In this document: positions 47,086 through 54,752 of the stretch, piece after piece
How positions within the stretch are numbered: the stretch's first letter is position 1
Layout: each line of letters begins with the position of its first letter
Origin: Rhodococcus rhodochrous
GTDB taxonomy: Bacteria > Actinomycetota > Actinomycetes > Mycobacteriales > Mycobacteriaceae
Direction: 5' to 3'
DNA length: 64,000 nucleotides
Assembly: GCF_014854695.1 (NCBI RefSeq)
Contig: NZ_CP027557.1
Location: forward strand, 2,108,001 to 2,172,000
Made by a program: the position numbers and the translations under genes
The notes under the pieces: generated by a model
Databases searched by the model: none
Told to the model about the DNA's origin: nothing
What the model saw: the letters and a program-made list of their open reading frames with translations, nothing else

Positions 47086-47439
47086 ATGGCGAAGAAAGTT
47101 GTTCTGATCGACGACGTAAGCGGCGAAACGATTGATCCTGATCTGGGAGGTGGGACGGTTCGCTTCTCGATTGAGGGCAAGGACTACTCCATCGACCTGG
47201 GCGTGAAGAACAAGGAAGAGTTCTTTAAGGACTTCGACAAATGGACGAAGCACGCGACGGAAGAGAGCCGGAGCACGGGTGCAACCCGGCAGCGTCGAGC
47301 GTCGTCCGCTAGTGGTCGGAGCAAGGAAGAGCTCGCTAACATCCGCGAGTGGGCGCAGAAGAACGGATACGAGGTGAGCGCGAGGGGACGCATCGCCAAG
47401 GACATCCAGGACGCTTATGACGAGGCGCACAAAGGCTAA
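47086..47439 (+). CDS. lsr2: Lsr2-family nucleoid-associated protein
   Basis: The 117-aa protein has the Lsr2 N-terminal dimerisation domain (MAKKVVLIDDVSGETID, FSIEGKDYSIDLGVKN). A basic linker follows, and then a C-terminal DNA-binding domain (NIREWAQKNGYEVSARGRIA) whose usual RGR loop is visible. Lsr2 bridges AT-rich DNA and silences foreign genes. A phage copy could silence its own late genes, as this DNA is AT-richer than the host, or antagonise host Lsr2. It has its own promoter and a strong terminator. Confidence 0.92.
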   Translation: MAKKVVLIDDVSGETIDPDLGGGTVRFSIEGKDYSIDLGVKNKEEFFKDFDKWTKHATEESRSTGATRQRRASSASGRSKEELANIREWAQKNGYEVSARGRIAKDIQDAYDEAHKG

Positions 47440-47571
47440 GCAAGCTAGGAACAAAAGTAGAACACCGACTCCCCTACCCCGCTCGGAAGACCCCACCGGC
47501 CCCTGTTGGCCTATAGAAATCCGTATGTCCTGAGTCCGGGTGAGAGCAGGTATAAGCGCAATCACTACTCC

Positions 47572-47618
47572 CACACCAAAACCCCGCACCTGTACGTATG
47601 GTGCGGGGTTTTGGTGTG
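47572..47618. terminator. Strong bidirectional terminator
   Basis: CACACCAAAACCCCGCACC (47572-47590) and GGTGCGGGGTTTTGGTGTG (47600-47618) are perfect 19-bp inverted repeats with a 9-nt loop and A/T tracts on both sides. It lies between the Lsr2 gene and the end of the convergent leftward operon. Confidence 0.92.
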
Positions 47619-47619
47619 T

Positions 47620-47856
47620 CTACGACCGAGAGCGCGACAGGATCTCGCGTGCCCGAGCGACAGCGCGCTGCGACCGTTCGATGAGCGCTTCAATGTCGCG
47701 CGAGCGGTCTTCACGTTCGTGGTCATCGGGACGGGCTAAGTCAAGGAGTAGCGCACGCACCTCTTCGAGCGTCATCCCACCTTCGATCGCCTCATTGCCG
47801 GCGACTTTCCATACGGTCTGTGCAACCTGCTCCAGTTCTTGGGGCGTGTAGTCCAT
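47620..47856 (-). CDS. 78-aa helical hypothetical protein
   Basis: Not recognised. The protein is charged and helical (PQELEQVAQTVWKVAGNEAI, later RDIEALIERSQRAVARAREI) with coiled-coil character. Last gene of the leftward operon containing the VirD4/HerA-like ATPase. Confidence 0.65.
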   Translation of the reverse strand: MDYTPQELEQVAQTVWKVAGNEAIEGGMTLEEVRALLLDLARPDDHEREDRSRDIEALIERSQRAVARAREILSRSRS

Positions 47857-47868
47857 GATGGTTCCCTT

Positions 47869-48162
47869 TCATCCGAAGAAGTCCACGACTCGACGGGTGT
47901 CGCGGATAGATGAGCGCGCATCGTCGATATGGGAGCGGATTTCAGCGACGCCACTGGACACGGCACTCCACAGCTGTTGAGCCTTGGTGAGGATCTCGTA
48001 GTCCTCCACGTCATCGGAGAATTCGACCGTTCCGAGGTCGCGAATCTGCGCCACGAGATCGTCGATATCGCGCGTGAGGTCGTCAATCTCGACGCGAAGG
48101 CTCGCAGCTTCTTCGGCGCTCGCGTGGACCTCGTCGCTCCACTTGAAGAGGGCGTCTTTCAT
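47869..48162 (-). CDS. 97-aa coiled-coil hypothetical protein
   Basis: Heptad-like acidic protein (EEAASLRVEIDDLTRDIDDL, later SSGVAEIRSHIDDARSSIRD), resembling small WXG100-like or coiled-coil partners in size, but no WxG is present. Overlaps the next gene by ATGA. Probably a structural or scaffold partner in the ATPase operon. Confidence 0.6.
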   Translation of the reverse strand: MKDALFKWSDEVHASAEEAASLRVEIDDLTRDIDDLVAQIRDLGTVEFSDDVEDYEILTKAQQLWSAVSSGVAEIRSHIDDARSSIRDTRRVVDFFG

Positions 48163-48356
48163 GTAGGTACTCCGATCGTGTAGCTGATGTGTTCACGAAT
48201 GGCTTCGAGATACACGTCCATCGCTGCGAGCAAGACGGTGCTGAGTAATGGATTTGTTCGGCTGAGTTCGTCGATCGTCTCGGCCATGGAGTGCGCGTCT
48301 TTAGTGAGTTCCTGCAGCGTCTTCAGGTGATCGAGCGAGACTTCGGTGGACATCAT
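48159..48356 (-). CDS. 65-aa helical hypothetical protein
   Basis: A small helical protein (LDHLKTLQELTKDAHSMAET, later TVLLAAMDVYLEAIREHISY). ATGA overlaps at both ends. No family is recognised. Part of the ATPase operon. Confidence 0.6.
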   Translation of the reverse strand: MMSTEVSLDHLKTLQELTKDAHSMAETIDELSRTNPLLSTVLLAAMDVYLEAIREHISYTIGVPT

Positions 48357-48520
48357 GCGCCTCCAAGTTCACGCCGGGACGGGGGATCAAGCTGGGGGCG
48401 CAACTTCTCAGCTTCGAACACGAGCAGTTCGGCGGCACTCACGAGACCCAGACCAAGGTCTCGTATGCGGAATGCCTCTTCGATGAGCATGTCGAGGCGA
48501 TCGATTGGGCTGATCATCAT
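48353..48520 (-). CDS. 55-aa helical hypothetical protein
   Basis: A short gene with ATGA overlaps on both sides, starting at the stop of the VirD4/HerA-like gene. An acidic helical protein (RLDMLIEEAFRIRDLGLGLV) ending PPSRRELGGA. No family is recognised. Confidence 0.6.
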   Translation of the reverse strand: MMISPIDRLDMLIEEAFRIRDLGLGLVSAAELLVFEAEKLRPQLDPPSRRELGGA

Positions 48521-50760
48521 GCGCTCCGTCCATCCATGTATGGGTCATCTTCTGCGAGATCCGCGGTACCGGGTGCACCCGGCCGAGGACGCGGTGCCTG
48601 AGGTGTTTCTCCGTTTACCCGCCGTCGACGTTGTTCATCGGTTTCGATGGTCGAGGGGTCGCCGCCGTACTTCGACCGCGATAGTTCGATGGCGTGGGCG
48701 GCAAGGTCGTAGCCTTCTGGGTCATCGAACGTGTGCATCGTGAGGGGCTTGCTCATGCCGTTTGGGGTGTTGATCCGAGCGAGCGCGTCGTAGCGCTGGA
48801 GGTTTTGGAAGTGCTCCTGCGGGATGGAGGGATCGGCGAAGTCCGTCCTATGCAACCGTGCGCTCTTCGGGCTGCTTTGGAAGACAATCTTCGTCCGAGC
48901 GTTGGCGGCGATGGCATCTTGCGTTGTAGTAGGAAGACGCTCGATGTACTGCGTTGCAAGGACCAGTCCGAGATTCCGTTGGCGCGCAACGGCGAGCATG
49001 TCTTCGAAGTCACCATTGAGGCGGCTGAAGTATTGGAACTCGTCGATGAACATCAAGTTCGACCGCTCCGCACGAACGGTGCGGGCCGCTCGCCATAGTG
49101 ATGAGACGAGAAGGCTGCCGATCAAGCTGGCGGCCTGCTCCGAGATCCCCGCGAAGTCGACGAAGAGCAACCGGTTGTTCTCGATAATGTCCCTCGGGTT
49201 GAACGCCAAGCCTTCCTGCGTCAACGGGTAGCGAGTTTCGAGAGGAGTCAAGAGCTTCCAGATGCGGTTGTCAAAGCCCTGGGTATCACGGGCTCGTTCC
49301 TTGTCGTCTTTGCGCATCCAGGATTCGAGGAACCGCTTGATCATCGGGTCCTTCTGCTGACCGATGATGTGGGTGACCCACCGCTTCTGAGCTGGACCCT
49401 GTGGGTTGGCGACGATGGGGATGTCCGCGATGGTAGCGCCGGGAACTACCTGCAGTGCTGGAATGATATGCGTGAGCAGCTTTTCGGCGTAGATGCTCTT
49501 GTTCTCCGGGAACATCATCTCGAAGAGCGCTGACAGCTGAGCAGCGATGACGTCGGGTGGACCGAGCTGCAAGATGTTGAGCGGGATGGATCGGCTCGTG
49601 TCACCGAAATCAAGCACCACCACATCCTCAAGCCGATCGGGCGGGACCTGATTGAGCGAGCGGCGAATCATGTTGCCGGCGTACTCGATGACGATCGCGC
49701 CGTGCCTTCGCTCTACGGCTTGGCGGTACATGTTGACGAAGAGCGTGGTCTTGCCGACGCCACTCCCGCCACCGACGTACACATGGGTGGTGAGCGCCGT
49801 GTCGTCGATGGCCACCAGGCGTTTCGGTCCCGGCATCGTGGAGTAGCCGAGAATGATGCCTTCGGATGGAACGCTTGATGCGACCGGCATGTGCGGGACG
49901 AGTCCGCTTGCTAGGCCGGCGATCTTCGGTGATCCGAGCGGCCACCCCATGACCGACATCAACTCAGTGGTCGAGAGTTCTGCGGACATGAGCAGCGGCG
50001 TCTCGGCGAACTCCATCTGTCGTGAGAGCTTGGTCGGTTCGACGGCTTTCGGCTTGAAGTACGCCGCACCGGCCTCACTGGTGAGGGCATCGACTACGTT
50101 CGCTACGAGCCACTGTGCTCGGTCGGGGTCATTGGAGCGCGCGCCGATACGCCCCGTCGCGAGGAACATCTGATCGACTTGTTTCGCTTGCCGATCTGCG
50201 ACTTCTTGGGCACTGGCTGCAGTGTTGCCCATCAATGCGCCCCAGAGCGAGACGTTCGTGCCGGCGACCGTACCGCCTGAGGAAACGGGGCGCGGCTTGG
50301 CGTGCGTGATGACCCACTGCAGTACGAGTTGGTCGCCTTCCTCGGTGACACCCTGCATGCTCGCCAGTACGCGGTTGGCGAAGTCGGTGATGTCCGCGAC
50401 GACGAGCTTGCGAGCACGGTTGTGCATCTTCAACTCGGCACCAGTGTCGAACTGGTACACCGACTCTTCGGTGATCTGCACGCACTCGATGCCGGGGATC
50501 GAAGCACGAAGCTGGTTGATGAGGTATGCGCTCTTGCCCTTGGGGAGGCGGATCAGGTGGTGAATGCCTTCAGGCGAGGCCACCACTTCGAGCACGATGG
50601 TGGGGATGCCGTAGTAGCGACCTGCACCCTTGATGGTCTGGGCGGTTGACCGAAGCCATGCCGCGAGACGGTCTTCCTTCAGGGGATCGGGGAAGCCGAC
50701 GATCTGCCACACATCGCGGGACGCGTCGAACTGGTTCTGGTTTCGGGATAGAAAGCCCAC
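48517..50760 (-). CDS. VirD4/TraG-HerA-like ATPase (conjugative coupling-type)
   Basis: The 747-aa protein has a 320-residue N-terminal region without obvious membrane spans. A P-loop ATPase follows, with Walker A GGGSGVGKTT (330-339), Walker B LMFIDEFQYF (569-578) and LVLATQYIERLP as a sensor-like motif. The pattern is that of HerA/VirD4-class DNA pumps on conjugative and integrative elements of actinobacteria. It is not the phage terminase, which is separate. GTG 50760 has AAAGG upstream. With the replication-relaxation protein it suggests a DNA-transfer or segregation function alongside virion production. Confidence 0.82.
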   Translation of the reverse strand: MGFLSRNQNQFDASRDVWQIVGFPDPLKEDRLAAWLRSTAQTIKGAGRYYGIPTIVLEVVASPEGIHHLIRLPKGKSAYLINQLRASIPGIECVQITEESVYQFDTGAELKMHNRARKLVVADITDFANRVLASMQGVTEEGDQLVLQWVITHAKPRPVSSGGTVAGTNVSLWGALMGNTAASAQEVADRQAKQVDQMFLATGRIGARSNDPDRAQWLVANVVDALTSEAGAAYFKPKAVEPTKLSRQMEFAETPLLMSAELSTTELMSVMGWPLGSPKIAGLASGLVPHMPVASSVPSEGIILGYSTMPGPKRLVAIDDTALTTHVYVGGGSGVGKTTLFVNMYRQAVERRHGAIVIEYAGNMIRRSLNQVPPDRLEDVVVLDFGDTSRSIPLNILQLGPPDVIAAQLSALFEMMFPENKSIYAEKLLTHIIPALQVVPGATIADIPIVANPQGPAQKRWVTHIIGQQKDPMIKRFLESWMRKDDKERARDTQGFDNRIWKLLTPLETRYPLTQEGLAFNPRDIIENNRLLFVDFAGISEQAASLIGSLLVSSLWRAARTVRAERSNLMFIDEFQYFSRLNGDFEDMLAVARQRNLGLVLATQYIERLPTTTQDAIAANARTKIVFQSSPKSARLHRTDFADPSIPQEHFQNLQRYDALARINTPNGMSKPLTMHTFDDPEGYDLAAHAIELSRSKYGGDPSTIETDEQRRRRVNGETPQAPRPRPGAPGTADLAEDDPYMDGRSA

Positions 50761-50929
50761 GTTAGCAACGCCTTTCGATTTGAGAAGGTGTGCATCGAGC
50801 GGGAAGTAGAGGGTGATAATGGCCCATGTACTTCCAATGTGTCACATGAAAGAAGGAACGTCACGGTGACGAAAGTGGGGAGCGGCGACGGAACCTTGGA
50901 GAGTGCCGTCGCCGCTCGGGGGAGGGGGA

Positions 50930-51115
50930 CTAGAAGTACCGCCAGAAGAACTTCGCGATGACGATGATCACAGCGAGTAGTGCGCTGGTGGCGACGATGA
51001 TCACAGCGAGTAGTGCGATCGAGCCGACAGCTGCCGCGAGGGCGGGCAGTGCGACCGAGAGTGCGATAGAGAAGAACATCAACGCCCAGAAGAGGGAGAT
51101 GACCTTCTTGATCAT
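50930..51115 (-). CDS. 61-aa membrane protein with duplicated segment
   Basis: The start at 51115 overlaps the stop of the previous gene (ATGA). The protein is almost wholly hydrophobic. An 11-residue unit (SIALLAVIIVA / TSALLAVIIVI) is encoded by a 33-bp tandem duplication at about 50961-51020. It could be a membrane partner of the downstream ATPase. Confidence 0.6.
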   Translation of the reverse strand: MIKKVISLFWALMFFSIALSVALPALAAAVGSIALLAVIIVATSALLAVIIVIAKFFWRYF

Positions 51116-51381
51116 CGGCGACGCCGCCATGGGGGAGTCTCGCCGTTTGCGTCGTCGATCTGCCATTGCATCTCGCGCAGCCGCTGCTGCTTCTCTCGGC
51201 GCTCTTCTGCTTCATCGATCTCGTGGGCTGCCTGCCGGTAGAGGCCGCGAACTGCTCGGCAGTACTGCGTATTCTCCTTGGCCCGCTTGAGGGGTGCACT
51301 CTTTGCATCCTTGATGCCCCACCACGCACCAAGGATGAGCACGACGAAGAAGCAGCCAAGGAAGATATAGAAGCCGATCAT
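51112..51381 (-). CDS. 89-aa single-span membrane protein
   Basis: An N-terminal membrane segment (MIGFYIFLGCFFVVLILGAW) precedes a charged coiled-coil tail (IDEAEERREKQQRLREMQW) and a basic end. One-base overlap with the previous gene (TGATG). Likely a membrane-anchored partner in the ATPase operon. Confidence 0.65.
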   Translation of the reverse strand: MIGFYIFLGCFFVVLILGAWWGIKDAKSAPLKRAKENTQYCRAVRGLYRQAAHEIDEAEERREKQQRLREMQWQIDDANGETPPWRRRR

Positions 51382-51674
51382 CAGTAGTCTCCCATCATCC
51401 GTCGCCGCTGTCGGGCGAGTGAGTTTTCGGTGAACGCCTGCACGTGGGCCAAGACGATCCGTTGTGAGACTTCGCTCTTGCCGGCACGTTCCAAGCCGAA
51501 CTCAGCAAGTTCAATGCCGCGGCGCATGGATCGTCGCGTCGCCAACGCTTCGTAATCCTCGGTTTCATCGTCGAACTCGATGTGGTCCATGTGGAGTTCG
51601 ACGTCTTGCATGAAACGGCGGGCAGGAAGGTTGTCGCCTCCCTTTCCGCCGGTGCGCTTCTCGACGTTTGCCAT
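51381..51674 (-). CDS. 97-aa hypothetical protein, first of the ATPase operon
   Basis: A charged helical protein (HMDHIEFDDETEDYEALATR) with no known domain. GAGGAG precedes the ATG. First gene of the leftward operon 51674-47620, with a leader of about 130 nt from the likely promoter at 51813-51840. Confidence 0.65.
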   Translation of the reverse strand: MANVEKRTGGKGGDNLPARRFMQDVELHMDHIEFDDETEDYEALATRRSMRRGIELAEFGLERAGKSEVSQRIVLAHVQAFTENSLARQRRRMMGDY

Positions 51675-51812
51675 CGAGTCTCCTCACTAGAGGGGGCCGG
51701 CTTGAAGCTGCCGACCTAGTGGAATCGGGAACGTGCGTTGCTTGGTTCGCGGTGAAGCGGCGAATCAAGGTGGGTGCTGCACCGAAGGTGATCGCTCAAC
51801 TTCAGTGGGGCA

Positions 51813-51840
51813 AGATTGGCACGGCGGGACTGACAAGTCA
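51813..51840 (-). promoter_or_regulatory. Candidate promoter of the ATPase operon with PafBC-like box
   Basis: On the minus strand TTGACT, 17 bp, CAATCT is a plausible sigma-A promoter. Within it TTGTCAGTC (51828-51836) resembles the PafBC block, but the spacer to CAATCT is 9 rather than 8 bp. Confidence 0.4.
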
Positions 51841-51866
51841 ATAGTTGACCAGTTACGCGCCGAATC

Positions 51867-52619
51867 ATGACCGGTAAGCGAGCAACGCGTGGAGAGCTGA
51901 CTCGCTACAGATTGACTAAGGAGGCCGGTACACTTCGTTCTGTGGCAGAGAAGGAGGCAGCATCAGAAGTTGCCGATAAGGTGCTTCACGAGCGGGCGGA
52001 TCTTATTCGCGAGCTGGCGCGAGGCGGGGGTCTTAGGGCTCAATTGCCTGCCAACCCTGGCAGAGCGGCAGCTGTCTTTGGTGCCAAGGATGACGATGCT
52101 GTGGTCTCCATGCTGGACCGTGCGCTTCGGGTTCTACCGTCCAGCCTCGACACTTTGGCAATGTCATCGTCATTGGGCATTGGACCGCTTTGGAACGATC
52201 CGATTTATATCGAAATGCTTCGTGGCATCACGGGATCAATGTCGATGGGTTCACTTGAAGATCGTCGGCGTGCGTATATGAACTATGAGAAGCGTCGAGG
52301 TGCGCCCGTCAGTTATCGCACGGTCACTCGACGTGAGCAAAATGCGGCGCTCAGCATCGCCGAGTACTTAGGTCGGGATCGGTCTGCGCGATTTGAGGAA
52401 ATCAAGTCTGCGGAGAGCCGGTACAGGAAAGTCTTAGACAGTATTCATCGCGACCTGGTCAAGCTATCTGAACGAATGTCCGAAGTCAATCTAAGCGACA
52501 CCGAGTCTTCTGAGCTTACCAATCTTCTTGATGCTGTACTGAAAGAACATGAGTGGTTAATGGATTGGCATACGCACCCCGCCGACCGATTGAATTTGGA
52601 CTACCCTCTTGAAAGATAG
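51867..52619 (+). CDS. 250-aa hypothetical protein
   Basis: Not recognised. A helical, soluble protein (SSLDTLAMSSSLGIGPLWND in the middle, then a coiled coil YRKVLDSIHRDLVKLSERMS) with no cysteine cluster or membrane segment. It stands alone on the + strand, convergent with the integrase (17 nt between stops) and divergent from the ATPase operon. This edge position is typical of lysogeny-expressed cargo or regulatory genes. No HTH is evident. Confidence 0.6.
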   Translation: MTGKRATRGELTRYRLTKEAGTLRSVAEKEAASEVADKVLHERADLIRELARGGGLRAQLPANPGRAAAVFGAKDDDAVVSMLDRALRVLPSSLDTLAMSSSLGIGPLWNDPIYIEMLRGITGSMSMGSLEDRRRAYMNYEKRRGAPVSYRTVTRREQNAALSIAEYLGRDRSARFEEIKSAESRYRKVLDSIHRDLVKLSERMSEVNLSDTESSELTNLLDAVLKEHEWLMDWHTHPADRLNLDYPLER

Positions 52620-52636
52620 TTGTGGCACGCCGCGTC

Positions 52637-54106
52637 CTACGCTCGCCATTGAATATCAATTAGGTCCGGATCAAACCGCCACTTGCCGCAGAACATCGGG
52701 CGCTTGTACCCCGTCTCGCGGGGGACGCGGTGCACGATGATCTTATCTATAAGTAGCGCTATAAGATCACGCCGCCATTCAAGCGTGCCGTTCTCCCATG
52801 CCTCTTCGAGGTTGCCGTTAAGATCAATCGCGCTGGTCACGGCGTGAGAGTATTCGCTCTCGATTCGCTCGTTGATGGCCTTCAATGCAGCATCTGCCTG
52901 CACCTTCGCGCGTTCAAACTGCTCTCGCGTGAGGAGGTTGTGGACGTAGTAGTCATCTAAAACTTCCTGTGCTCTGCCTTCTGCGGCACGCTGTTTAGCG
53001 TGAAGTTCTTTCAATGTCTCTGCACTGGTCTTCTGCGCGTGCAGCGCTGAGACAAGCTCTGGTGAGTTCAAACGGTAGATAATCGACTGCCGCACTAGCT
53101 CGATGATTGGATCAACAGAGCGGGCGACTCTTCCGCAACCACCGTTGCCACCGGTTTGTCGGTTGCCCGATTCGCAGGACACGATCGTGCTCTTCTTGCC
53201 GCGTGACACCTTTGTCTTATGGACCATCTTCTTGCCGCACTCACCGCAGAAGACGAAGCCATTGAGGACGTGCTTACGGAACGTGCCGGGATGGTTGGAG
53301 CGCGTGCGATTTAGTTGGACGGCAATCAAGAAGTCTTCCCATTGGTCGCGGGGGATAATCGCAGGGGAGTTGGCTTCATAGTCGATGCCGTTATGCCGCA
53401 CGATGCCGGTGTTGATAGGACGCAGCGCAACGTTGCGGACCTTTAGCGCATTCCACTCTCGCTGATGCGTTGTAGTGATGCCCCGTCGATTGAGATCCAT
53501 GGCAATGGCGCGGAATGAATCGCCATCGATTACTCGCTGCACGATCTCGCGAATAACAGCCGCTTCCTCTTCTCGGATAGCGGTGCGCCCCGGTTCGAAG
53601 CCAAATGGGCGCTGCCCGCCTAGGTATTTGCCGCTCTGTGCCATCTGTAGCTTCGCGGCCTTGACGCGTTCGATCGCATGCTCGACTTCGTAGCGGGCTA
53701 CTGCCCCAAGCTGGCGGGCGACAAGCCGGCCTGAAGGCGTGGATAGGTCAATCGGTCCTGCCATGACGGTGTGGGTCGTGACGCTGCCCTGTTCGGAGGC
53801 GTTCACGTACTCCTCGAGCTCGACCAGCGAGCGGTGCAGGCGGTCCGTGTGAAGGGCGAGGACCGCGTCGATGCTGCCAGAGCGCATCATCTCTAAGAGA
53901 CGTTCGTACTTGGGGCGGGGTGCGCCGCTATAGGCCGACGTGTCGTTCTCGCTCAGAACCTCGACCACCTGCATCTTCAGGCGGCGGGCCAGCTCACGGC
54001 AGTCCTTCTCTTGGCGTTCGACGCCGAGACCGGCACCGGTCTTATCGGAGGAGATGCGGCAGTAGATGACTGCCTTGGGGGTGTGGCTGACGGGAAGCGG
54101 ATTCAT
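52637..54106 (-). CDS. int: Large serine integrase
   Basis: The 489-aa protein has an N-terminal resolvase-type catalytic domain (AVIYCRISSDKTGAGLGVER, nucleophile probably S19; later HTDRLHRSLVELEEYV). A recombinase domain follows (AIAMDLNRRGITTTHQREWN), then a zinc ribbon with CGECGKKM and later cysteines, and a C-terminal coiled coil (LHAKQRAAEGRAQEVLDDYY). Such enzymes recombine attP with attB; excision needs a directionality factor, not recognised here. It ends at the attachment junction, and its promoter (-10 TACAAT at 54118-54123) lies in that junction. Confidence 0.95.
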   Translation of the reverse strand: MNPLPVSHTPKAVIYCRISSDKTGAGLGVERQEKDCRELARRLKMQVVEVLSENDTSAYSGAPRPKYERLLEMMRSGSIDAVLALHTDRLHRSLVELEEYVNASEQGSVTTHTVMAGPIDLSTPSGRLVARQLGAVARYEVEHAIERVKAAKLQMAQSGKYLGGQRPFGFEPGRTAIREEEAAVIREIVQRVIDGDSFRAIAMDLNRRGITTTHQREWNALKVRNVALRPINTGIVRHNGIDYEANSPAIIPRDQWEDFLIAVQLNRTRSNHPGTFRKHVLNGFVFCGECGKKMVHKTKVSRGKKSTIVSCESGNRQTGGNGGCGRVARSVDPIIELVRQSIIYRLNSPELVSALHAQKTSAETLKELHAKQRAAEGRAQEVLDDYYVHNLLTREQFERAKVQADAALKAINERIESEYSHAVTSAIDLNGNLEEAWENGTLEWRRDLIALLIDKIIVHRVPRETGYKRPMFCGKWRFDPDLIDIQWRA

Positions 54107-54112
54107 TTGTGT

Positions 54113-54160
54113 TACCTATTGTAGCAGGATGGGGTGTCTTTGGCCATCCCTCGACGAGGT
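54113..54160. other. Phage-host attachment junction (attR or attL)
   Basis: Phage sequence ends and comM coding sequence resumes between about 54133 and 54150. A dyad GGATGG (54127-54132) / CCATCC (54144-54149) is centred near 54138, as expected for a serine-integrase hybrid site. The exact crossover dinucleotide cannot be fixed without the other junction or attB. Confidence 0.75.
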
Positions 54161-54752
54161 CGCCGAGATGGGGACGAAGACGCTCGAAGCACTACGGACA
54201 CCGCTCGAGGACGGGGAGGTGCGCATCGCCCGGCGGGACGGTGTCGCACGATATCCGGCCCGTTTCCAGTTGATCCTCGCCGCCAACCCGTGCCCGTGCG
54301 CACCTCCGCGTGACGCCGACTGCGTGTGTGCGCCGACGGCACGTCGCCGCTATCTGGGGCGTCTGTCGGGCCCGCTCCTCGACCGCATCGACCTCCGGGT
54401 CCGGATGCAGGCCGTCGCGACGAGCGCGTTGATGGGGGAGACGGGCGAGAGTACCGACGACGTACGGGCGCGTGTCGCCCGGGCGAGAGCGGCGGCACGC
54501 GAACGGTGGGCCGAGCACGGCTGGGCCACCAACGCCGAGGTGCCCGGACCGGCCCTCCGACAGAAGTTCCGCCTTCCGCGTGCTGCGCTCGAACCCGTCG
54601 AATGGGCGCTGCGCAAGGGCGCCATCACCGCGCGAGGAGCGGATCGGGCACTGCGGGTCGCGTGGACGCTGAGCGACCTCGACGGCTCCGATTCGCCGTC
54701 GGCGACGCACGTCGCTGCCGCACTGGACTTCCGGGATCGTGGTGTCGCATGA
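54150..54752 (+). pseudogene. comM: comM (Mg-chelatase-like ATPase), 3' part cut by the prophage
   Basis: The frame resumes at LDEVAEMGTKTLEALRTPLE, the Walker B/sensor region of the ComM/YifB AAA+ domain, and continues through LILAANPCPCAPPRDADC and GRLSGPLLDRIDLRVRM to the C-terminal domain. The N-terminal lon-like part and Walker A must lie left of the prophage. ComM is a helicase promoting branch migration in natural transformation. The split is at the Walker B motif, so the gene is inactive unless the phage excises. The stop overlaps the dprA start. Confidence 0.9.

Larger units (their letters stand above)
1..54149. mobile_element. Integrated temperate siphovirus-like prophage (left end not in window)
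   Basis: The segment holds a complete late region of a tailed phage (terminase to holin), an early region, and a serine integrase at its right edge. It stops inside the host comM gene, whose 3' part resumes at about 54150. Its G+C is visibly lower than that of the flank, and its genes are short and overlap by ATGA or TAATG junctions. No host sequence is seen at the left edge, so the prophage is longer than 54 kb. Replication enzymes and a phage repressor are not recognised in the visible part. Confidence 0.95.
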
